Assembly (NCBI GenBank): GCA_014523625.1
Contig: JAATVP010000271.1
Location: 1 to 11,494, forward strand
Source of the DNA: Nitrososphaerales archaeon TH5896
GTDB lineage: Archaea > Thermoproteota > Nitrososphaeria > Nitrososphaerales > Nitrososphaeraceae
Length of the DNA: 11,494 nt
Reading direction: 5' to 3'
Part shown: positions 5,890 to 11,494 of the stretch, one piece after another
Position numbering within the stretch: position 1 is the first letter of the stretch
How the letters are laid out: every line of letters begins with the position of its first letter
Made by a program: the position numbers and the translations under genes
The notes under the pieces: generated by a model
What the model saw: the letters and a program-made list of their open reading frames with translations, nothing else
What the model was told of the DNA's origin: nothing
Databases searched by the model: none

Positions 5890-7104
5890 TCACCTTTTCT
5901 TTCTACCCGATGAGACGATAGATAACACATCGCGATCCTTCAAGTGATAATTTACAGGGAGCCTCAATCCATCTCTTGCGTCCACTGCATAGAGAAGACC
6001 TCTAGATAGGTCGCTATGGACTGTATTGGCAAGATCCTCAACAGTCGATCCAGAGACCATGAGATAGACGTCGGGTAATACTTGCCCGTTTCTATCCGAA
6101 TATTTTGAAGGATTAGCTACAGGATATACAGTGTTCATTCTTAGCAATTTCATAACAGCAACATTTATCGCAAATTGGACACCCGTTCTCATATATTCCC
6201 CAAGAATGTCTCGCCTGATAAAATTGAGTGCCCATTTTTGCTTTTCGTTCAACCCACTTTGCTCTAAAATTTCAAATCGTTCGTCACCAGGGAGGTACTT
6301 GATCAACCCCCTATGTTCAGCCCTCCTCAATGTCAGCTCGGCATCTGCGCTCGCAGGCACGATGATTAAATCCTTGTATTCTTCTCTCAACCTTCTGAAA
6401 TTATCTGAAGAGGACGGTAGATCAACCTTGTTTGCGACTATCAGAGTTGGCTTAGAGAGCTCTCGCAAAGACCAAACGAAATCCTTAGTAATTTCAGAGT
6501 TAAAATCATCAATCTCTTTATCAGTCAGATTATTCGAAATAATAGCGGCCTTCACGTGATGCTCCTTTACCCCGATTCCTCTAAAAATTTCTGTAATGGA
6601 ATTAATTGTGTCTACTCCGGAATGAATCGAGCGTGCAATTTTGTCACGATTTCCTTCAAATAACTTTAGATACCACATCACTAATTCTTCCTCAATGTCC
6701 GCTATATCGGCAATAGGATCTCCCGTACCTGGTTCGGCTACCCTCCCTGATGCGTCAATACTTCCGGAGACATCGACTATGTGAAGCAGGGCATCAGATT
6801 GGGCGGCTATGGAGAGGAATTGGTTACCCAAACCCTTTCCCTCCCATGCACCTTTTATTAATCCAGGGAGGTCGACTATCTCTATTGGAATAAATCTCCA
6901 ACCGTCTACACACCGCGAATTACGTGGATTGTCATTGACGCCTAGTTCCTTATGCACGCACAATGTAATTGCATTTGCATTCGCCACCGAAGGCACCTTC
7001 GTAGTAAATGGGTAGTTGGAGATATCCGCAGATGATAGGGAAGCAGAGTTAAAGAAAGTGGTCTTACCAGTATTGGTCTTGCCTATTAGCCCAATTTTTA
7101 TCAT
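5890..7104 (-). CDS. ychF: Archaeal translation-associated GTPase (YchF/Obg-related) with TGS domain
   Basis: A 404-residue cytoplasmic P-loop GTPase of the Obg/YchF superfamily, in the archaeal branch annotated as translation-associated (MJ1332-like); members bind ribosomes. Visible elements: G1 GKTNTGKT at 8-15, a family-specific insert KELGVNDNPRNSRCVDG at 52-68, G3 DLPG at 78-81 followed by GAWEGKGLGNQFL (85-97), G4 NKVD at 225-228, and G5 PASAD at 250-254. A TGS domain covers about 318-398 (VYPVANP at 326-332, LPVNYHLKDRDV at 382-393). NKVD indicates guanine specificity, unlike the altered G4 that makes bacterial and human YchF/OLA1 prefer ATP. G1 has Thr in place of the more common PNVGKS residues, but all phosphate-binding positions remain. 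A TATA box 27 bases upstream of ATG 7104 points to a leaderless transcript. Confidence 0.94.
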   Translation of the reverse strand: MIKIGLIGKTNTGKTTFFNSASLSSADISNYPFTTKVPSVANANAITLCVHKELGVNDNPRNSRCVDGWRFIPIEIVDLPGLIKGAWEGKGLGNQFLSIAAQSDALLHIVDVSGSIDASGRVAEPGTGDPIADIADIEEELVMWYLKLFEGNRDKIARSIHSGVDTINSITEIFRGIGVKEHHVKAAIISNNLTDKEIDDFNSEITKDFVWSLRELSKPTLIVANKVDLPSSSDNFRRLREEYKDLIIVPASADAELTLRRAEHRGLIKYLPGDERFEILEQSGLNEKQKWALNFIRRDILGEYMRTGVQFAINVAVMKLLRMNTVYPVANPSKYSDRNGQVLPDVYLMVSGSTVEDLANTVHSDLSRGLLYAVDARDGLRLPVNYHLKDRDVLSIVSSGRKKR

Positions 7105-7125
7105 ATATAACCGACCTCATTGTTC

Positions 7126-7136
7126 ATATTTATACA
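7126..7136 (-). promoter_or_regulatory. TATA box for the GTPase gene
   Basis: On the - strand this reads TGTATAAATAT, centred at about 7131, 27 bases before the A of ATG 7104. It lies in the 64-base gap after ilvD. The spacing fits a leaderless mRNA. Confidence 0.65.
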
Positions 7137-7168
7137 TCTTCATTGAAACATGAAGCTAGCAATGAAAT

Positions 7169-8857
7169 TTACTTTGGCCTCTCTCTCAAAGGGAGAGTTA
7201 TTGCACCGTCAGACGCGGACTGGACCAATGATGCATATTTTGCCAATACCCCGGATAGATATCGATTTCCGATCGGCTTCCAACTCTTGAATCTCTCCTC
7301 AATTGTACTATTCTCCACCAAAAGGTCAACCATTCCTTTTTCAATATCTATCTCAATTTGGTCTCCGTTCTTAACGATCGCAATAGGTCCACCCTCCATA
7401 GCTTCCGGCGAAACATGGCCAATCATAAGGCCTCTTGTTGCTCCTGAGAACCTCCCATCTGTCACCATCGCAACCCTCTGGCCTAACCCTTGTCCCACAA
7501 GAGCAGCAGTTACCGCCAGCATTTCTCTCATGCCTGGGCCTCCCTTAGGGCCTTCATACCTGATTACAACCACATCACCTTCAGTCACTTGTCCTTTTGA
7601 GATTGCCTCAAATGCTTCTTCTTCTGCATCAAACACCTTTGCTGTACCGCGAAATCGAGCAGCATCGAGACCAGCAATCTTAACTACTGCCCCATCAGGC
7701 GCCAATGTACCTTTCAAAACCTTAAGTGTTCCCTGTGAATGAAATGGTGCACTTAACGGAGCAACCAACTGACTGTGCTCAGTCAAATCGACCTCAACGT
7801 GTGCTAGGTTTTCTTTCATAGTTTTACCAGTCACTGTGATCACTTCGCCATTGAAAAGTCCCTCTTTGTAAAGCATCTTCATGATTAGTGGTATACCCCC
7901 TATCTTCTCGAGGTCAATCATCACGTAAGATCCGCCTGGCCTCATATTTGCAATATGTGGCGTTCGCTTTCTAATTCTTTCAAAGTCTGCAAGTGTCAGG
8001 TTTATACCTACTTCTCTTGCCAAGGCGACCAGATGCAATACTGCGTTAGTAGATCCTCCAATTGCATTGGCCATGGCGATTCCATTTTCAAAAGCTTCAA
8101 AGGTCAGGATATCCTTCGGTCGAATGTCATTTTCGATTAGGGAGCCAATTGTTTTTCCTGTTGCATAACATATTGACGCTCTTTTCTCGCTTTCTGCAGG
8201 TGCTGTAGAGCTGCCTGGAAGCGACATACCAAGTGCCTCGCCTACAGATGCCATCGTATTGGCAGTGTACATGCCGGCACAGGACCCAGCAGAAGGGCAT
8301 GCAACATTTTCCAAACTTACGAGTTCAGCCATAGTCATCTTGCCGGCTTCATAGCTACCGACAGCTTCAAAAACGTCCTGTATAGTAACTTGTTTACCGT
8401 TCCAGACACCAGGCAAAATTGATCCTCCATATACGAATATTGAAGGGCGGTTTATGCGAGCCATACCCATCAACGTTCCTGGTAAGCTCTTATCACACCC
8501 CGATATGCCAACAAGGGCGTCATATTGATGAGCAATCATCATTACTTCAATAGAATCCGCAATGATCTCGCGACTAACCAATGAGGCTTTCATTCCCTCG
8601 TGACCCATCGCGATACCGTCTGAAACTGAAATGGCTGTAAATTCTCTAGGTGTGCACCCAATATCTTTTACTCCATTTTTTGCATGCTGTGCCAACCTTC
8701 CGAGATGGATATTACATGGAGTAGCTTCGTTGCAAGTTGAAGATACCGCCACCATCGGTTTCGACAAATCATCGTCTGTCAGGCCCATTGATTTATAATA
8801 TGACCTTTGTGGCGCTCTTGCACTACCTTCGACAACCTTGCGACTTGGTAGGTTCAC
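7169..8857 (-). CDS. ilvD: Dihydroxy-acid dehydratase
   Basis: This 562-residue cytoplasmic Fe-S enzyme dehydrates 2,3-dihydroxy-isovalerate and 2,3-dihydroxy-3-methylvalerate to the 2-keto acids that lead to valine, leucine and isoleucine. The length is typical of the family. Cluster and metal ligands are visible: Cys48 in [18 protein letters not shown], Asp80 in [13 protein letters not shown], Cys121 and Lys123 in GCDKSLPG, and Cys193 in [16 protein letters not shown]. The C-terminal active-site segment is [11 protein letters not shown] at 466-476, with Ser471 as the likely base. Three cysteines in these positions are the pattern of [2Fe-2S] members. The start is GTG 8857, preceded by an A/T-rich TATA element at the leaderless spacing. 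No other ilv gene is present in the window, so it is a detached pathway gene here. Confidence 0.97.
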   Translation of the reverse strand: MNLPSRKVVEGSARAPQRSYYKSMGLTDDDLSKPMVAVSSTCNEATPCNIHLGRLAQHAKNGVKDIGCTPREFTAISVSDGIAMGHEGMKASLVSREIIADSIEVMMIAHQYDALVGISGCDKSLPGTLMGMARINRPSIFVYGGSILPGVWNGKQVTIQDVFEAVGSYEAGKMTMAELVSLENVACPSAGSCAGMYTANTMASVGEALGMSLPGSSTAPAESEKRASICYATGKTIGSLIENDIRPKDILTFEAFENGIAMANAIGGSTNAVLHLVALAREVGINLTLADFERIRKRTPHIANMRPGGSYVMIDLEKIGGIPLIMKMLYKEGLFNGEVITVTGKTMKENLAHVEVDLTEHSQLVAPLSAPFHSQGTLKVLKGTLAPDGAVVKIAGLDAARFRGTAKVFDAEEEAFEAISKGQVTEGDVVVIRYEGPKGGPGMREMLAVTAALVGQGLGQRVAMVTDGRFSGATRGLMIGHVSPEAMEGGPIAIVKNGDQIEIDIEKGMVDLLVENSTIEERFKSWKPIGNRYLSGVLAKYASLVQSASDGAITLPLRERPK

Positions 8858-8877
8858 AAGAGTAAGGATTTGCGATA

Positions 8878-8889
8878 CTTATTTTAACA
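8878..8889 (-). promoter_or_regulatory. TATA-like element for ilvD
   Basis: On the - strand this reads TGTTAAAATAAG, centred near 8883, about 27 bases before GTG 8857. The position supports the GTG as a leaderless start. Confidence 0.5.
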
Positions 8890-8918
8890 TTAGTGATCCA
8901 GAAGTAGCAGTAATCGAA

Positions 8919-9107
8919 CTACTCAATCGTTGCGGTAATTTTTATTCCATCGAGGCCTTCCACTTTGAATAATGTTTCGCACATTCCACATTCCGCATTT
9001 CCATTAAGCATATCATTTGCTGAAATCTCCTCGTTCAGATAATCACATTTTGGACAATGAAATGAGAAGACCAAATCAAACGTTTCTAGCTCTACTGTTT
9101 CTACCAT
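8919..9107 (-). CDS. Small zinc-ribbon protein, 62 residues
   Basis: This is an acidic 62-residue protein starting at ATG 9107 and ending at TGA 8919. It has two CxxC knuckles, C18-P-K-C21 and C40-G-M-C43, separated by 18 residues, and a beta-rich C-terminal tail (FKVEGLDGIKITATIE at 47-62). A perfectly spaced TATA box upstream supports both expression and this start. It is divergent from the HIT gene and lies 61 bases upstream of ilvD on the same strand. ilvD has its own TATA element, so the two are probably separate units. No named family is recognised and the function is unknown. Confidence 0.78.
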   Translation of the reverse strand: MVETVELETFDLVFSFHCPKCDYLNEEISANDMLNGNAECGMCETLFKVEGLDGIKITATIE

Positions 9108-9129
9108 GATCTTATGAAGATAATCTCAT

Positions 9130-9140
9130 GATATTTATGA
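9130..9140 (-). promoter_or_regulatory. TATA box for the 62-residue zinc-ribbon gene
   Basis: On the - strand this reads TCATAAATATC, centred at about 9135, 27-28 bases before ATG 9107. This is the spacing for a leaderless mRNA. Confidence 0.65.
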
Positions 9141-9175
9141 GATATGCCGCGATGTAAGAAAACTGGATGTTGAGA

Positions 9176-9193
9176 TCCTTTTTCAAGAAAGGA
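9176..9193. repeat. Inverted repeat between divergent promoters
   Basis: TCCTTT at 9176-9181 mirrors AAAGGA at 9188-9193. The centre can extend the symmetry through a T-G and a T-A pair, giving an 18-base near-palindrome. It lies about midway between the TATA boxes of the divergent zinc-ribbon (-) and HIT (+) genes, a position suited to an operator serving one or both. It is short enough to be chance. Confidence 0.35.
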
Positions 9194-9209
9194 CCCCATT
9201 AAGCCTAAA

Positions 9210-9220
9210 CAATAAATAAA
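9210..9220 (+). promoter_or_regulatory. TATA box for the HIT gene
   Basis: CAATAAATAAA is centred near 9215. It predicts a transcript start around 9242, about 10 bases before ATG 9252, so the leader would be very short with no Shine-Dalgarno site. Confidence 0.5.
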
Positions 9221-9251
9221 CGTATCTCTCGTCCATTAAGAAGTCCAATAG

Positions 9252-9677
9252 ATGTCTAATACGAACACGTACTGCGTCTTTTGTGCGATAATCAGAGGCC
9301 AGTCCCCGGTAGCGAAAGTCTATGAAGATAACACATTTTTGGCATTCATGGATAAGTACCCGATCACTTCAGGGCATACGCTTGTGCTCCCTAAGTATCA
9401 TTATGGCGACCTCTTTCAGATGACCGAAGTCGAGGTTGGGAATATGTACAGAGTCGTTCATACCATAGCGTCGGCCGTGTATAATGCCACTGGCGCGCAG
9501 GGTCTCAACACTGGGCAAAACAACGGCAAAGCGGCAAATCAGATTATTCCTCATGTTCACGTACACATAATTCCAAGATATGAAAAAGATAGCCGGGATG
9601 GTAAGTGGCCTTCTAGGAAGGTAACAGACTACAAGGAGCTTGAGGATCTAGCAAGCAAGATTAAGAAAAACTTATGA
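9252..9677 (+). CDS. HIT family nucleotide hydrolase/transferase
   Basis: A 141-residue histidine-triad protein, the usual length for the Hint branch. These cytoplasmic dimers cleave nucleoside phosphoramidates or acyl-nucleotides through a covalent His intermediate. The catalytic triad is HVHVHII at 101-107 (His101, His103, His105) with the preceding NQIIP. The N-terminus has C8-V-F-C11 and His50 in LPKYHYGD; together with a triad-region His these can form the zinc site found in many archaeal and bacterial Hint proteins. The Gly/Asn-rich GLNTGQNNGKAANQ (84-97) is the phosphate loop. The C-terminal GKWPSRK (117-123) precedes a final helix. Its promoter is shared with the divergent zinc-ribbon gene. 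The exact substrate is not predictable. Confidence 0.94.
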   Translation: MSNTNTYCVFCAIIRGQSPVAKVYEDNTFLAFMDKYPITSGHTLVLPKYHYGDLFQMTEVEVGNMYRVVHTIASAVYNATGAQGLNTGQNNGKAANQIIPHVHVHIIPRYEKDSRDGKWPSRKVTDYKELEDLASKIKKNL

Positions 9678-9686
9678 ATTTAGTGG

Positions 9687-9797
9687 TCAACCCATTCTTA
9701 TTCTCCGGTCGATATTGAGTAGGCTCGCTCGATTTTCAATTGGTATCCTTTTGATCCTGCCATCCAATTTACATAGAAACACTGTGGTGCCAAACAT
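9687..9797 (-). CDS. Candidate 36-residue micro-ORF (doubtful)
   Basis: In the 218-base convergent gap after the HIT gene, ATG 9797 on the - strand opens a frame that encodes 36 residues, beginning MFGTTVFLCKLDGRIKRIP, and ends at TGA 9689-9687. A good TATA-like CATTTATATTTG lies at 9811-9822 on the same strand, but its centre is only about 19 bases before the ATG, so the spacing is poor. A 64-codon frame on the same strand (9892 to 9698) is an alternative reading that looks less protein-like. Neither matches a family I recognise. A short non-coding transcript is equally possible. Confidence 0.18.
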   Translation of the reverse strand: MFGTTVFLCKLDGRIKRIPIENRASLLNIDRRIRMG

Positions 9798-9895
9798 GAT
9801 TGCTTTTGGACAAATATAAATGAAATTTTACCAAATGTAGGTACTACTAAACAAAATTCTGGCAGGGTCTGGATTACCCAATTGGTTTCCAAGCG

Positions 9896-10075
9896 CTAAA
9901 ATATTTCTTCATCCTTCCGCACACCCCCTAAACCTGTTCTTATTTCCTTTGAGCATTCCAAACATAGGCTCTCTGAGAACGGGAAATTCTTCATGCAGTT
10001 CTTACATACTGGCCGATTGCATACTGGGCAGAATTTGCTTCCAGACTTTGAATTGCAAATGTAACAAAGATTCAT
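9896..10075 (-). CDS. Small Cys-rich protein with four CxxC pairs, 59 residues
   Basis: ATG 10075 on the - strand opens 59 codons ending at TAG 9898-9896. Eight cysteines are arranged as four CxxC pairs: C4/C7, C16/C19, C24/C27 and C38/C41. This is enough ligands for two zinc ions in a cross-brace (B-box, RING or LIM-like) arrangement within 45 residues. The spacing, 8, 4 and 10 residues between pairs, is very regular. The tail is charged (KEIRTGLGGVRKDEE). It lies 136 bases downstream of prf1 on the same strand. No close named family comes to mind; a protein-binding or RNA-binding zinc module is the likely nature. The regular cysteine pattern makes chance very unlikely. Confidence 0.75.
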   Translation of the reverse strand: MNLCYICNSKSGSKFCPVCNRPVCKNCMKNFPFSESLCLECSKEIRTGLGGVRKDEEIF

Positions 10076-10211
10076 TGTAGTTAGAGAATATACCGCAACT
10101 ATACTCTAAAAGTTTATCGACCTCATTGGGCCTGATGAGATTGGAGAGATATCATGATCAGTATAATAAAGACTGGAAATGAGTCTAGGATCAAATGTTT
10201 GAACTGTTTGC

Positions 10212-11494
10212 TTATTCGGCAGTAGGCCTAAATCTAAGTATTGCTCCTACTTTTCCGAGACTAGAAACTTGAGCCCCTTCCTCAGATTTTCCTGAGATTA
10301 TTTCCAACCCTGCTCCCGTTGAACTTGAGAGCTCTTCCAAATATTCTACAATGTCTCTCTCTCTGATTTCTTGATCAAGGTTTCCGCAATCCTTGCATGA
10401 TCTTGAGAAGAGTTCTTGCCTAGCCGTAAGTAGATGCGGTCTCTCTACTATTTCAATATCGCGGTTTGCGCATTTCCTGCATTTCGTCTCTATTACCGTA
10501 ACCGAAATATCGTCTGTAACTATAACGAGTTCCACGATCCCGTTTCGGAGAGACTTGATAACGTCATTAATGCCATAGATCCCCAAGCCCTTGTCTGAAT
10601 AAACTTCCTTCATAAATCTTTTCACAAGTTTCTTTTCCTCCATTAACCGATATCCATCCATAACCCCCTCTTCGTTGACTTTGTCTACCAATTCTCTCAC
10701 ACCCTCTTCACCAGAATACGAAGTATCTAGTACGGCCACAACATTGCCTTGAAGCCGATAATCCAAATATTCTTCTTTGAGAAAGGTTTCTTTAGTAGGT
10801 CCTGGTCCTCCTACAATTAAGCCCTTGACTTTATGTTGATCGATCAAAATTCTATGAGCTCTCTCCGCAATTCTTTTGTAATATTCATTTAATTCGTTAT
10901 CCCTCAACCGCTCAAATCTTCGTGCTGATTGACCACCTTGTCTATGTTTACCAGACACACCGGAAGTCAATGTGTCTTCTACCTGCCACCTATCACCCGA
11001 TAATACTCCCAACCCCGCTTCTTGAGTGTCGATCGTGAGAAGCCCCATGGCCTTGTCATCCTTCAACATATCTTTCAAATGATCAGTCCAAAAATGGTCG
11101 TCACATCGATATAGTTGGATCTGTACAGGTTTAGGAGGCATAACCGGAAATATTTCGATTTTCTCCGTCCCTATACCTTTGCCGGTTGGCAGAGCGCCAC
11201 AAAATATGATTAAACCATTTTCAGGCGTCTCCTTGAACAACTTCAGTTGCTCTACTGTCCTGCTCAACGCGTCTTGAACGTGAGTTCTTGTCAAATCAGA
11301 CTTAATATTAGAAGCCGTTCCTGCTTCCGTTCTGAGTTGAGCAATAACATCATAAATTGGTCTTCGTGGAGGAATATAGACAGTAACAAGCTCAGTGCCG
11401 TGTCCAGAAATTCCCGACAGCTCATTGATCATTCTTGTGAGTTTATATCTTCTTACTGAATCCCATTTATTTTCTGAAGTAACGTTCTTAGACA
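10212..11494 (-). CDS. prf1: Peptide chain release factor aRF1 (5' end at window edge)
   Basis: aRF1 recognises all three stop codons in the ribosomal A site and triggers peptide release. Counting from Met at 11432: TASNIKS at 39-45 and YRCDDHF at 108-114 are the stop-recognition motifs of domain 1. GKHRQGGQSARR at 161-172 holds the GGQ release motif (166-168). Domain 3 carries the CRKC and CKDC zinc knuckles seen in many archaeal members. The frame stays open upstream of 11432, and residues SVRRYKLTR before that Met match the expected aRF1 N-terminus, so Met 11432 is internal. The last bases of the window (11493-11494, CA) would complete a ?TG codon with base 11495, giving a likely start immediately before SKNVTSENKW. 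The full protein would be about 428 residues. Confidence 0.95.
   Translation of the reverse strand, partial: SKNVTSENKWDSVRRYKLTRMINELSGISGHGTELVTVYIPPRRPIYDVIAQLRTEAGTASNIKSDLTRTHVQDALSRTVEQLKLFKETPENGLIIFCGALPTGKGIGTEKIEIFPVMPPKPVQIQLYRCDDHFWTDHLKDMLKDDKAMGLLTIDTQEAGLGVLSGDRWQVEDTLTSGVSGKHRQGGQSARRFERLRDNELNEYYKRIAERAHRILIDQHKVKGLIVGGPGPTKETFLKEEYLDYRLQGNVVAVLDTSYSGEEGVRELVDKVNEEGVMDGYRLMEEKKLVKRFMKEVYSDKGLGIYGINDVIKSLRNGIVELVIVTDDISVTVIETKCRKCANRDIEIVERPHLLTARQELFSRSCKDCGNLDQEIRERDIVEYLEELSSSTGAGLEIISGKSEEGAQVSSLGKVGAILRFRPTAE

Noticed and set aside
7177..7197. CTCTCTC...GGGAGAG inverted repeat at the 3' end of ilvD as a terminator
   Set aside because: The stem is imperfect, lies inside coding sequence, and is not followed by a T-run in the direction of transcription.
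5266..7260. 15-base direct repeat ATACCCCGGATAGAT near 5266-5280 and 7246-7260
   Set aside because: Only two copies, one inside ilvD coding sequence and one after psmB, with no flanking similarity or target duplication; probably chance.
7143..7742. 199-codon open frame on the + strand
   Set aside because: It is antisense to the conserved C-terminal half of ilvD; its Ser/Pro/Thr-rich translation has no domain signature.
9698..9892. 64-codon - strand frame downstream of the eight-cysteine gene
   Set aside because: It starts 3 bases after that gene's stop, but the translation has no recognisable motif and no promoter of its own; kept only as an alternative reading of the gap.
10133..10190. Possible C/D box small RNA starting at TGATGA near 10133
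   Set aside because: No D box CTGA at a suitable distance and no C'/D' pair could be found.
10154..10224. 23-codon + strand frame with a CxxC, starting at ATG 10154
   Set aside because: Too short, with a single cysteine pair and no clear promoter at the right spacing; it overlaps the end of prf1.
1..11494. Search for a defence, CRISPR, toxin-antitoxin or mobile element system
   Set aside because: No arrays, transposase motifs, integrase motifs or target duplications were seen; nearly all sequence is explained by housekeeping genes.

Overview
This window looks like a chromosomal segment of an archaeon, most likely from the Thaumarchaeota/Nitrososphaeria or a close TACK relative. The evidence is an archaeal-type release factor aRF1, a 20S proteasome beta subunit, RNA polymerase subunit Rpo12 (RpoP), the archaeal translation-associated Obg-like GTPase, and A/T-rich TATA boxes centred about 27 bases upstream of several start codons, which is the pattern of leaderless archaeal transcripts. 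The placement within archaea is inferred from protein character alone. No tRNA, rRNA, insertion sequence, CRISPR array or phage gene was seen; this is a compact housekeeping region.

Left part (1-2721, all + strand): the last codons of a probable sucC overlap the GTG start of sucD (succinyl-CoA ligase alpha). A 57-residue zinc-ribbon protein follows and overlaps a SAM-dependent methyltransferase-like protein. Next comes a DUF309 protein with an extra N-terminal domain, probably a leaderless gene starting with TTG.

Middle (2850-5262, + strand): a 577-residue GHKL-fold ATPase of unknown function carries a long Ser/Glu/Asn-rich linker. It is followed by a proteasome beta subunit whose catalytic Thr1 position is alanine, so this subunit should be non-catalytic.

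Right-centre (5399-9107, - strand): reading leftwards from 9107, the genes are a 62-residue zinc-ribbon protein, ilvD (dihydroxy-acid dehydratase), the TGS-domain GTPase, rpoP and a 56-residue zinc-ribbon protein. Four of these five have a recognisable TATA box of their own (the 56-residue gene has only a weak one), so the series looks like single-gene transcription units rather than one operon.

Right end: a HIT-family protein (+, 9252-9677) is transcribed away from the 62-residue zinc-ribbon gene across a 144-base divergent promoter region holding a short inverted repeat. It is followed on the - strand by a 59-residue protein with four CxxC pairs and by aRF1 (prf1), whose start codon probably lies exactly at the right edge of the window.

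Themes: protein synthesis and termination (GTPase, aRF1), proteolysis (proteasome), transcription (RpoP), central and branched-chain amino acid metabolism (SucCD, IlvD), and an unusual density of very small Cys-rich zinc-binding proteins (five in 11.5 kb, four of them under 60 residues). I see no clear new defence or mobile system. The most promising uncharacterised items are the GHKL ATPase next to the non-catalytic proteasome subunit, and the small zinc-ribbon proteins.
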